This document shows, in pieces, positions 32,886 through 40,648 of a stretch of DNA of 64,000 nt. The translations under genes were made by a program, and so were the position numbers. Origin of the DNA: Actinomadura oligospora ATCC 43269 (GTDB lineage Bacteria; Actinomycetota; Actinomycetes; Streptosporangiales; Streptosporangiaceae); the NCBI RefSeq assembly GCF_000518265.1, contig NZ_JADG01000004.1:248001-312000 (forward strand), given 5' to 3'. Positions within the stretch are counted from its first letter, which is position 1. Each line of letters starts with the position of its first letter. The notes beneath the pieces are model-generated. The model made no database searches and was not told where the DNA came from. It saw only the letters and a list, made by a program, of their open reading frames with translations.

Positions 32886-33706
32886 CCGACGCCCACGCCG
32901 AGCCCGGACACCCCGCCGTGAAGGAGCGTCCGGCCACGTTCACGGACGCCGTCGCCGCCGAGTGGATCAAGATCCGGACCGTCCGGTCGACGTTCTGGAC
33001 GCTGCTGTCCGGGCTCGTGGTGACGATCGGGCTGAGCGTCCTGCTGGCCCTGGTCTTCGTCTCCGCCTGGGATCAGCTGACCCCGCGCGACCGCCTGCAG
33101 TTCGACCCGACCGCCTACGGGCTGGTCGGCATCCAGTTCGGGATGGTGGCGTTCGGCGTGCTCGGCGTCCTGGTCGTCACCGGCGAGTACGCGACCGGGA
33201 TGATCCGGACCTCGCTCACCGCGGTGCCCCGCCGCGCCCGGCTGTTCACGGCGAAGGCGCTGGTGCTCGGCCTGGTCGTGCTGGTCGTCGGGGAGATCGT
33301 GTCGTTCGCCGCCTACTTCCTGTCCCAGCTGATCTTCGCGAGCAAGAACCTGGACGAGGGCCTCGGCGCGCACGGCGTGCTCCGCGCGGTGATCGGCGGC
33401 GGCCTCTTCCTGACCCTGATCGCGCTGTTCGCGCTGGCCTTCGGGACGCTGCTGCGGCACACCGCGGGCGCGATCACGACCGTCCTCGGCCTGCTGTTCG
33501 TGCTGCCGATCATCGGCTCGTTCCTGCCCGGGGACCTCGGCCAGACGATCCGCAAGCTGCTCCCGTCGGCGGCGGGCGGCGCGGTCATGGGCACCCGCCC
33601 GTCCCCCGACGTGCTGTCCCCCTGGGTCGGCTTCGGCGTCTTCGCGCTGTACACGGCCGTCCTGCTCATCGTCGCCCTGATCGCCTTCGAAAAACGCGAC
33701 GCCTAG
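32882..33706 (+). CDS. ABC transporter permease (ABC-2 type)
   Basis: The 274-residue integral membrane protein has six predicted helices, starting after an N-terminal cytosolic EWIKIRTVRSTFWTLL segment typical of ABC-2 exporter permeases. VTGEYATGMIRTSLTAVPRR between helices 2 and 3 also fits the family. It pairs with the overlapping ATPase as a half-size exporter that would assemble as a dimer. The substrate is not predictable. The GTG at 32882 lies in a GTGA overlap, and the longer reading begins inside the ATPase tail. Confidence 0.9.
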   Translation: MTDAHAEPGHPAVKERPATFTDAVAAEWIKIRTVRSTFWTLLSGLVVTIGLSVLLALVFVSAWDQLTPRDRLQFDPTAYGLVGIQFGMVAFGVLGVLVVTGEYATGMIRTSLTAVPRRARLFTAKALVLGLVVLVVGEIVSFAAYFLSQLIFASKNLDEGLGAHGVLRAVIGGGLFLTLIALFALAFGTLLRHTAGAITTVLGLLFVLPIIGSFLPGDLGQTIRKLLPSAAGGAVMGTRPSPDVLSPWVGFGVFALYTAVLLIVALIAFEKRDA

Positions 33707-33996
33707 CCGCCAGGGGCACGTCCTAGATCTCTACGGGCGCCAGTACCGGCGGACGAGGCGGTATCCCAGATCGCAGACGGAGGGGTCGTCGGGCTGGTCG
33801 GGACCATGCGCGGGCGGCAGCAGGGCGATCGTTTTTCAACCCGGTCGTTCCGGCCGCCTCGCCGTGGTCGGATGGAGGAGAGTTCGGACACAGGTGTGCA
33901 ACAGCGGGGCGTCGCTGTCTCAGTCGTTGGCCCGACGTGATCAGATATGTCCGATCTTGTTCGACTGGACGTACGTACGGCACGGGGGACGCGGGG

Positions 33997-34848
33997 ATGC
34001 GTGGCGGTGTTCCGAAGGGGTACACGGCGGTGGCGGCGGCGCTGGGGATCGCGGTCGGTGTCTGGCCCGCCCTGTCGGCGCTTCCGTCCGGGGACGGCGG
34101 CGACGGCGCGAAGCTGCGCACCGAGCTGACCGCGGCGCTCGGCGACCGCCAGTGGGAGCACCCGAAGCCCGGCTCGTGGACGCCGCCGAAGCCGTCCACG
34201 GACGGCCTGCCCCCGGTCATCAGCAAGATCGACACGCAGGACCGCGTCGTGTTCCTGACGATCGACGACGGCTACGAGTACGACCCGGAGTTCGTGAACA
34301 TCGTCCGGAACGAGAAGGTGCCGATCCTCACCTTCCTGACCACGACGTACGTGCGCGGGCACGGCCAGTACTTCTGGGCGCTGCGCAACGCGGGCTCGCG
34401 CATGGAGGACCACACGGTCACCCACCCCGACATGAAGACGCTCCCGCTGGACGCGCAGCGGCGGCAGATCTGCCAGTCGTCCGACACGATCGCCAAGCAG
34501 TACGGACGGCGGCCCGAGCTGTTCCGGCCGCCGTTCGGGTCGTTCAACACCGCGACCCGCCAGGCCGCCAAGGCGTGCGGCATCAAGTCGATCCTGACCT
34601 GGACGGCCGAGTTCTACAACGGGACGTCCGGCCCGGGCGTCGGCTTCAACGGCTTCGCGCGCGGGGACGGCCTGGGCAAGGGCTTCCGCCCCGGCGACAT
34701 CGTCCTGATGCACTACCGCAAGGGCCTCGCCGGTCAGTTCCGAACCCTGCTCGGCTGGATCAGGCAGCAGGGCTTCCGCCCCGCCGCCGTCCAGAACTAC
34801 CTCCCCCACTCCCTCGGCGGCGACGCCCCCGACACCCCACCCGCATAA
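33997..34848 (+). CDS. Exported polysaccharide deacetylase (NodB-homology)
   Basis: The 283-residue protein has an N-terminal hydrophobic segment (AVAAALGIAVGVWPAL) acting as signal or anchor. The NodB domain follows: VFLTIDDGYEYDP carries the catalytic Asp and metal Asp, HTVTHPDM the metal histidines, and RPPFGSFN the third motif. LMHYRK provides the late histidine region. It would remove acetyl groups from a cell-wall or other surface glycan. The ATG at 33997 is chosen because it begins the signal-like region; an upstream ATG at 33937 adds 20 unlikely residues. The 290 bp before it hold no gene I can support. Confidence 0.85.
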   Translation: MRGGVPKGYTAVAAALGIAVGVWPALSALPSGDGGDGAKLRTELTAALGDRQWEHPKPGSWTPPKPSTDGLPPVISKIDTQDRVVFLTIDDGYEYDPEFVNIVRNEKVPILTFLTTTYVRGHGQYFWALRNAGSRMEDHTVTHPDMKTLPLDAQRRQICQSSDTIAKQYGRRPELFRPPFGSFNTATRQAAKACGIKSILTWTAEFYNGTSGPGVGFNGFARGDGLGKGFRPGDIVLMHYRKGLAGQFRTLLGWIRQQGFRPAAVQNYLPHSLGGDAPDTPPA

Positions 34849-34964
34849 CCCGCAGACCGCGACCACGGCTTTCACTCTCCAGCCCAACGCGAACGAAATC
34901 CCCAGGGCTGCCCGAGCCCACACGGAATCACCCCGTTCCCAGGATCCGAGGCTCACTGGCCCGT

Positions 34965-34970
34965 TAGGGT
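34965..34970 (+). promoter_or_regulatory. -10 box TAGGGT of the three-gene putative defence operon
   Basis: A TANNNT hexamer ends 8 nt before the ATG of the ATPase gene, with no ribosome-binding site between. This predicts a leaderless transcript for the whole operon. Confidence 0.5.
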
Positions 34971-34978
34971 CTGCCGAC

Positions 34979-36235
34979 ATGGCCCTGGTGAATCTCTCGC
35001 TCCGCAACTACCGGTGCTTCGCGGAGCGGCAGGACGTGGAACTGCGCCCGATCACCGTGGTGCTGGGGAAGAACAATTCGGGCAAGAGCGCGCTGGTCCG
35101 TGCGCCGCTCATCCTGCAGACCGGTATCCGCAACGACCACCCGCTGCCCTTCGACCTCGAACAGTTCGGGGACGACGCACCAGAGTTCACCGACCTGGTT
35201 CACGGGCGGCTGGACCTGAGCAGCGTCACGATCGGTCTTGGGTTGACCGGCCCGGGGGGCGAGGAGTACACGCTCGACGCCACGGTTCAGAACGTCCCCG
35301 AGCTGTACAGCCAGCGGGTCCTCGAGTGGTCGCTGACCTCCGGCGGCCGCAGGGCGTCCTACACGTGGGTTTCCGGGCGTACGGACGAGGAGCTGGAACA
35401 GCAGGTCTACCGCAGGCCGGACCGCTCGACCGTGTCGATGGACTTCAAGGGACTGCTGCCGACCGAACTCCCCGACGGGGACGGCACCGGATGGTTCGCC
35501 CCGGAACGCGTGCGCTCGTCCTTCGACGTGATTCACCATCTAGGACCGTTCCGCTTCAAACCGAAGCGGCTGGTGCGCCTCCCCGCGCGGGAACCCGACC
35601 ATGACGAGTTCGGCAGTCGCACGGCGGAGATCCTGGCCTACGATCACGTGCGCCGGAAGGGACGCCTGATCAACAAGATCAACGAGTACCTCCGTACGGC
35701 GCTTCCCGCCTGGGAACTGAAGGTCCAGCCCCACCTCGACGGCTACGCGGTGGGGTTGCGGTCGCTGGAGACGAAGGACCTGTGGGTCCCCGCCACCGAC
35801 ATTGGGACGGGAATCTCCCAGATCCTGCCCTTCCTGGTTCGCAGGGCCCAGGACGAGCTCGACCCACCCGAGCGCGACGTGCTGGAGGTCGTCGAAGAAC
35901 CCGAACTCCACCTGCACCCGTCCGCACAGGCCATGTTGGCCGACCTCTACATCAGGGCCATCGACGTGGCCTCGGTCAGATTTCTCGTCGAGACGCACAG
36001 CGAGGCCTTTCTGCTACGCCTCCGGCGCCGCGTCGCAGAGGGCGAGCTGGACGCGAAGCGGCTGGCGCTCTACTTCGTTGATGACGGCGGTGAGTTCTCG
36101 ACGGTCCGCCGGATCAACGTCGATGAGCTCGGCAACGTCGACTACTGGCCGGAAGGGATCTTCGAGGAGGGCTTCGAAGAGGTGCGCGCCCTTGCCGAGG
36201 CCCAGGAGACGCGTCTGGAGAGCGATGCGGGTTGA
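34979..36235 (+). CDS. OLD/AAA15-type ATPase (DUF3696-like), putative defence-system sensor
   Basis: The 418-residue ABC/SMC-like ATPase of the OLD group begins at LSLRNYRCF, a typical first strand. It has Walker A GKNNSGKS (30-37), an ABC-signature-like TGISQILP (about 277), Walker B VVEEPELHLHP (about 303) and the ETHSE histidine switch (about 337). The C-terminal part (RLALYFVDDGGEFSTVRRINVDELGNVDYWPEGIFEEGFEEV) resembles the DUF3696 tail. There is no nuclease domain in this chain. It overlaps the next gene, a TOPRIM-like protein, by 11 bp. The arrangement recalls split OLD or PARIS (AriA-AriB) systems. Base composition is less GC-rich than the flanks. Confidence 0.85.
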   Translation: MALVNLSLRNYRCFAERQDVELRPITVVLGKNNSGKSALVRAPLILQTGIRNDHPLPFDLEQFGDDAPEFTDLVHGRLDLSSVTIGLGLTGPGGEEYTLDATVQNVPELYSQRVLEWSLTSGGRRASYTWVSGRTDEELEQQVYRRPDRSTVSMDFKGLLPTELPDGDGTGWFAPERVRSSFDVIHHLGPFRFKPKRLVRLPAREPDHDEFGSRTAEILAYDHVRRKGRLINKINEYLRTALPAWELKVQPHLDGYAVGLRSLETKDLWVPATDIGTGISQILPFLVRRAQDELDPPERDVLEVVEEPELHLHPSAQAMLADLYIRAIDVASVRFLVETHSEAFLLRLRRRVAEGELDAKRLALYFVDDGGEFSTVRRINVDELGNVDYWPEGIFEEGFEEVRALAEAQETRLESDAG

Positions 36236-37172
36236 GCTGACAGCGGCGGTTCTCGAGATGACCGAGCCTGCAGACGAGATCTCGACCCTCCTGGGCCACT
36301 TCAACAAGGGGCGACATTCGTGGGTGATCGCCCCGCAGCTCGCCAAGGCCGCAGACTCCCTCATTGAGAGGAACATGGCCCCGCCCCGGGTTCCGGCGTA
36401 CCAGCAGCTCGCCAGAAAGGCCGCCACACAGCAGCACGCCTACAGGACCTCAGCGGCACCTCGTCCTGTGCGAATCTCCCCGGACGACCTCAAGGAACAT
36501 GTCGACGATCTCGACCGGCCGGCCGTCCTCGTGGTGGAGAACGACGGATCCGACAGATGCTTCGTCAACGCCATTGCCCGGATCTGCGGGGGCGCGGACA
36601 TCCTGGACGCCATCGACAAGCGCTGGCTGCAGCTCGGGCACGGGGGCGGCGGAGACGTCTACCGGAGATCGCAGGAAGAACACGACTCCTTCCGCCGGGT
36701 CAAGCGCGCAGCGGCGTTGCTCGACAGCGACCGGTGGGCACCTGGCACCCCCGAGAAGAACGCGCATCGAATCGCAGAGCTGCGCGCGCTCGGCCTGCGA
36801 ATCCATGTGCTGACCCTTCGCGAGGCCGAGAACTACGTGCCCAACAGAGTTCTCCACGCGGTGAGGCCGATCCGTCACTCGTCGGCGCGGCTCGATCATC
36901 TCAAGAAGCTCGACCACGATCAGCGTGGGCACTTCGACATGAAGCACGGTTTCAAGAAGACGAAAGGGGTGCCCGAGCAGCAACGGCACCTGTTCGCCGA
37001 TGCCGACCCCAGGACGATCGCCGGACTCGAGGACGGCTTCGGCTCGGGCCTGATGACCGCCTTGGAGTCCATGGCCCACCGCCTCACCGAGGCCGACCTC
37101 GCCCGCGACGTCGGCGAGGCCGTGCCGGGCGAGCTGCGCGGTCTTCTCGCGATGCTGCGAGAGATCCTGTAG
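36225..37172 (+). CDS. TOPRIM/DUF4435-like protein, putative effector nuclease
   Basis: The 315-residue protein has a central region resembling a TOPRIM fold. VLVVENDGSDRCFVNAI carries a first-strand glutamate (about 104), ALLDSDRW a DxD motif (about 166-168), and LREAENYVPN matches the RE.ENY-type motif of DUF4435/AriB-like proteins. In OLD and PARIS systems such domains cleave DNA or tRNA when released by the partner ATPase. The identification is by motif only and moderate. The ATG at 36225 has CTGGAG 4 nt upstream, and its overlap with the ATPase gene indicates coupled translation. A DUF262 gene follows after 10 bp. Confidence 0.6.
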   Translation: MRVELTAAVLEMTEPADEISTLLGHFNKGRHSWVIAPQLAKAADSLIERNMAPPRVPAYQQLARKAATQQHAYRTSAAPRPVRISPDDLKEHVDDLDRPAVLVVENDGSDRCFVNAIARICGGADILDAIDKRWLQLGHGGGGDVYRRSQEEHDSFRRVKRAAALLDSDRWAPGTPEKNAHRIAELRALGLRIHVLTLREAENYVPNRVLHAVRPIRHSSARLDHLKKLDHDQRGHFDMKHGFKKTKGVPEQQRHLFADADPRTIAGLEDGFGSGLMTALESMAHRLTEADLARDVGEAVPGELRGLLAMLREIL

Positions 37173-37182
37173 GGATAGGTCC

Positions 37183-38847
37183 ATGGCAGCCGACGAGCAT
37201 GAGATCACCGTCAAACCGGAGATCCTCCTCATGGAGGACCTGATGACGCTGATCGACGAGGGAAAGCTACGGGTCCCCCGGTTCCAGCGTCCGTTCGTCT
37301 GGCGCCCGCAGCAGATCCTCGACCTGTTCGACAGCGTCGAGCGCGGGTACCCCATCGGCAGCCTGCTCTTCTGGGAGACCCATGAGGAGTTCGCCACCTT
37401 CGAGAGCATCGGCGGCATCGAGCCTCGCAAGCAGCCGGTGCCGGGGTCGGCGATCTCCTATGCCCTGGACGGCCATCAGCGTCTCTCCGCCCTTTACGGA
37501 ACCCTCAGGCGCCCCGAAACGCTCGGGCGTTCCCAGGAGCAGGCGGACTGGATGTGGTGGCCGTACCGGATCCTGGGTGAGGCGGACGACGGTCTCAACC
37601 GGTATCGGCACTGGAAGTCCGCCGCCCCTCCGCCGTCCCATTACCTCCCGCTTCGTTCGATCCTGCGGACGACGGAGTTCCTGAGCTTCTCCCGGACGCT
37701 GATCGACGACCCGCCGGCCGGCGCAGATCCTGATCGGCTCATCAGGGAGGCCGAGGTCGTCGCCCAGCGCATCAGGTCGTACCGGATCTCGGTCGTCCGG
37801 CTCGTGGGCGGCAACCTCACCAACGCCGTGGAGGTCTTCTCCCGCGTCAACAGCACCGGCCAGGCGATGCGCCCGACCGAGATGGTCTCGGCGCTCACCT
37901 ACCGCAAGGGGGAAGGACCGACCCTCGCGGAACGCCTCGACGCCATGGTGGAGCAGGTCGCCGACACCGGCTTCGGCGACGTCTCCTCCGACGCGCTGTT
38001 CCGGGCCGTCCTCGCGGTCGCCGGAGAGGACAACGTCCAGGAGGCCCGCTGGGAGGTGCTGGCCAAGCGCATCCAGGAGGATCTCGGCGACTCCGCCGAA
38101 GCGACCGAAGCGGCGCTGATCCGAGCCGTGGACTTCCTCCGCGGCACGGTCGGGGTGCCGCTGGCGCGGTTGATCCCGTATGACGCCCAGTTCATGCTTC
38201 TTGTGACGTTCTTCCATGAATGCCCCGAACCGAGCCCGCACCAGCTCTCGGAGCTGACGCGCTGGTTCTGGGTGACGTCCTGGTCGGGCTTCTTCGCGGG
38301 TGCCAACACGACGCAGATCAAGCAGGCGATCCAGCAGATCAGGCGGTTCGCCAAGGACGAAGGCACGATCACTCCCGAGGACGTCCGCGCCCAGCCCTTC
38401 CCGAATCGTTTCGATCTGCGCAGCGCACGGGTTCGCGCGTTCATCATCTGGGAGCTGCGCGAGTTTCCCGACCGCTTGGCGGCGGACGGCAGTGAGCTGA
38501 AGGGCGTGGACATCCTCGCCGCTGAGGCCACCTCGGCCTACCGACACATCGTCAGAACGCGCGGGCTCGCCGCCACGTCGAGTCCGGCGAACAGGGTCAT
38601 CATGACAACGAAGGCCGGAGTTTCGGTCAAGAAGACCCTGCTCGGCCTCTCCGACGACGTCGGTGACCGTGTGCTCGCGGGCCACGGAATCCCCAAGGAG
38701 GCGATGGCCCGCCTCGCCGCCGGTGACGATGAGGGGTTCATCGAGCTTCGGCGGGACTACCTCGCCGAGTGCGAGCGGGCGTTCATGGCCCTGTACGGTC
38801 TCGTCGCCAAGCCCGGTGAGGGAGAGACCGACATCGACACCGAGTAA
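37183..38847 (+). CDS. DUF262 (GmrS-like) protein
   Basis: The 554-residue protein has an N-terminal DUF262/ParB-like domain: VPRFQRPFVWRPQQILDLFDS (about residue 31), GYPIGSLLFW and LDGHQRLSAL (about 95, the usual DGQQR motif with His replacing Gln). VEVFSRVNSTGQ follows near residue 215. No C-terminal HNH or DUF1524 nuclease motif is evident, so it would be an NTPase or sensor-like half of a GmrSD-type enzyme. GGATAGG precedes the ATG. It is the third gene of the operon with the OLD-type ATPase and TOPRIM-like protein; by analogy it may sense modified phage DNA. Confidence 0.85.
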   Translation: MAADEHEITVKPEILLMEDLMTLIDEGKLRVPRFQRPFVWRPQQILDLFDSVERGYPIGSLLFWETHEEFATFESIGGIEPRKQPVPGSAISYALDGHQRLSALYGTLRRPETLGRSQEQADWMWWPYRILGEADDGLNRYRHWKSAAPPPSHYLPLRSILRTTEFLSFSRTLIDDPPAGADPDRLIREAEVVAQRIRSYRISVVRLVGGNLTNAVEVFSRVNSTGQAMRPTEMVSALTYRKGEGPTLAERLDAMVEQVADTGFGDVSSDALFRAVLAVAGEDNVQEARWEVLAKRIQEDLGDSAEATEAALIRAVDFLRGTVGVPLARLIPYDAQFMLLVTFFHECPEPSPHQLSELTRWFWVTSWSGFFAGANTTQIKQAIQQIRRFAKDEGTITPEDVRAQPFPNRFDLRSARVRAFIIWELREFPDRLAADGSELKGVDILAAEATSAYRHIVRTRGLAATSSPANRVIMTTKAGVSVKKTLLGLSDDVGDRVLAGHGIPKEAMARLAAGDDEGFIELRRDYLAECERAFMALYGLVAKPGEGETDIDTE

Positions 38848-39035
38848 GCCCTGTGCCCGGATGCCCCACAGTCAGGAAATCTGGTCAACTCACCTCAGGT
38901 GACGGACCATGGCGCGGTCTCCCGCTGGCGGCGGCCGCGGCGTGGGGCGACCGGAACATCTCCGCAGGTAGTGGGCGTTTGGGGAGCTTATTCGGTTGCG
39001 CTGATGAGGTTGAGGGAGCGGACTAGGGTTCATGC

Positions 39036-39081
39036 GCTGGCGGGGTTGAGGTCCCCCGCTCCCCAAGGCAACCCCGCCAGC
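39036..39081 (-). terminator. Hairpin after the NCS2 permease gene
   Basis: Perfect 13-bp arms (GCTGGCGGGGTTG and its complement) with a 20-nt loop lie just past the permease stop on the minus strand. It also insulates the convergent putative defence operon. The rest of the 244-bp gap from the DUF262 stop holds no supported gene. Confidence 0.65.
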
Positions 39082-39091
39082 ACAGGACTCG

Positions 39092-40540
39092 CTAGTCGGT
39101 GGAGCGGCGGACGTCGCCGCCGATCTCGGTTTCCATGGGGGCGATGATGCCGCGGCCCATGTCGGACGGGTCGCGCCGCCGGACCGCCAGGTTCAGCAGG
39201 TGGTAGCCGATCAGCAGGACGACCGTGCCGAGCGCGATGCCCTGCAGCGGGAAGCTGTCGGTGATGTGGAGCGTGACGTTCCCGATCGCCAGGATCAGGC
39301 CCGCGGCGACCGGGACGAGGTTGACCGGGTCGGCGAAGTCCACCCGGTTCTCGACCCAGATCTTCGCGCCGAGCAGGCCGATCATGCCGTACAGGACGAC
39401 CGTGATGCCGCCGAGCACGCCGCCCGGGATCGCCGCGACCAGCGCGCCGAACTTCGGGACGAACCCGACCGCGATCGCCACGAGCGCCGCGACCCAGTAC
39501 GCGGCCGTCGAGTAGATCCTGGTCGCGGCCATGACGCCGATGTTCTCGGAGTAGGTGGTCGTCGGGGCGCCGCCGACCGCCGTCGCGAGGGTGGTGGTGA
39601 GGCCGTCCGCGGCGAGCGCGCGGCCGATGTAGGGGTCGAGGTCGTCGCCGGTCATGGCGGCGACGGCCTTCACGTGCCCGGTGTTCTCGGCGATCAGCGC
39701 GATGACGACGGGCAGCGCCAGCAGGATCGCCGACATCTTGAAGTTCGGGCCGTGCAGGTGCGGCAGCCCGAGCCAGTCGGCCGACTTCACGGCCGAGAAG
39801 TCCACGCGGTCGTGCGGGAACGCCGTCGCCACGCAGTACGGGCCCTCGGTCGGGCACGGGTGGCCCGACGCGTCCAGCAGGTTCCGGCCGCCCTGGACGG
39901 AGGTGACCTGGCCCGCCGTCTTGTCCAGCACCCAGGACAGCCCGAAGCCGAACACCAGCGCCAGCAGCACGTTGATCCGCGCCCAGAAGCCGCGCAGCAG
40001 CACCGCGCTGAGCACCGCGAACGCCATCGTCCCGATCGCGACCCACTGGTCCTGCGGCCAGTAGACGTTCGCGACGACCGGCGCGAGGTTGAACCCGATC
40101 AGCATGACCACCGCGCCCGTGATGACCGGTGGCAGCACCGCGTGCAGCACGTTCGCGCCGAGGAAGTGGATGACCAGCCCCACCGCGAGCAGCGCGACGC
40201 CGACCCAGAGGATCGCGCCGGTCACCGTCCCGGAGTCCCCGCCCGCCGCGCGGATCGCCGCCGCGACCCCGACGAACGACGCGCTCGACCCGAGGTAGGA
40301 CGGCACCCGCCCGCTCGTGATCAGCAGGAACAGGATGGTGGCGACCCCGGACATCATGATCGCCAGGTTGGGGTCCAGCCCCATCAGCACCGGGAAGACG
40401 AACGTGGCACCGAACATCGCCACCACGTGCTGGGCCCCGATGCCCGCGGTGCGCGGCCAGGACAGCCGCTCGTCCGGGCGCACGACCTCCCCGGGCGGAG
40501 GCGTCTTCCCGTCGCCGTGCACCTTCCAGCCGAACACCAT
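39092..40540 (-). CDS. NCS2 uracil/xanthine permease
   Basis: The 482-residue protein has about 14 hydrophobic segments. NCS2 signatures include QHVVAMFGATFVFPVLMG near the N-terminus, the ALIAENTGHVKAVAAMTG block with the substrate-binding glutamate, and GGAPTTTYSENIGVMAATRIYS with a second glutamate. The AENTGH form favours uracil-type members (UraA/RutG), but purine transport cannot be excluded, and the adjacent PucR and XdhC genes fit purine use. AGGAG lies 6 nt before the ATG. A 9-bp inverted repeat just upstream is the likely control site. Confidence 0.9.
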   Translation of the reverse strand: MVFGWKVHGDGKTPPPGEVVRPDERLSWPRTAGIGAQHVVAMFGATFVFPVLMGLDPNLAIMMSGVATILFLLITSGRVPSYLGSSASFVGVAAAIRAAGGDSGTVTGAILWVGVALLAVGLVIHFLGANVLHAVLPPVITGAVVMLIGFNLAPVVANVYWPQDQWVAIGTMAFAVLSAVLLRGFWARINVLLALVFGFGLSWVLDKTAGQVTSVQGGRNLLDASGHPCPTEGPYCVATAFPHDRVDFSAVKSADWLGLPHLHGPNFKMSAILLALPVVIALIAENTGHVKAVAAMTGDDLDPYIGRALAADGLTTTLATAVGGAPTTTYSENIGVMAATRIYSTAAYWVAALVAIAVGFVPKFGALVAAIPGGVLGGITVVLYGMIGLLGAKIWVENRVDFADPVNLVPVAAGLILAIGNVTLHITDSFPLQGIALGTVVLLIGYHLLNLAVRRRDPSDMGRGIIAPMETEIGGDVRRSTD

Positions 40541-40554
40541 CCAGAACTCCTGAA

Positions 40555-40583
40555 ATTCTCGTTTACGCTACGTGAACGAGAAT
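40555..40583. promoter_or_regulatory. Inverted repeat upstream of the NCS2 permease
   Basis: ATTCTCGTT and AACGAGAAT, perfect 9-bp arms with an 11-bp spacer, lie 14 bp upstream of the permease ATG and overlap its ribosome-binding region. It is AT-rich for this genome, so probably a true operator, perhaps for the adjacent PucR-type regulator. Confidence 0.6.
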
Positions 40584-40648
40584 GCCGCACCCGGGCCCGG
40601 CCGCGCACCACCGGGGGTGGCGCAGCGGCCGAGGCCCGCGCGCGGCCG

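Noticed and set aside
33731..33838. Short minus-strand reading ending in YRLVRRYWRP that looks protein-like
   Set aside because: It has no ATG or GTG, is closed upstream by an in-frame stop after about 34 codons, and matches no family I know. It may be the relic of a lost gene end, but this cannot be supported.
34849..39091. Integrated mobile element carrying the putative defence genes
   Set aside because: Base composition differs, but I found no integrase, transposase, tRNA or convincing direct repeats at the edges, so transfer is suspected without an element being called.
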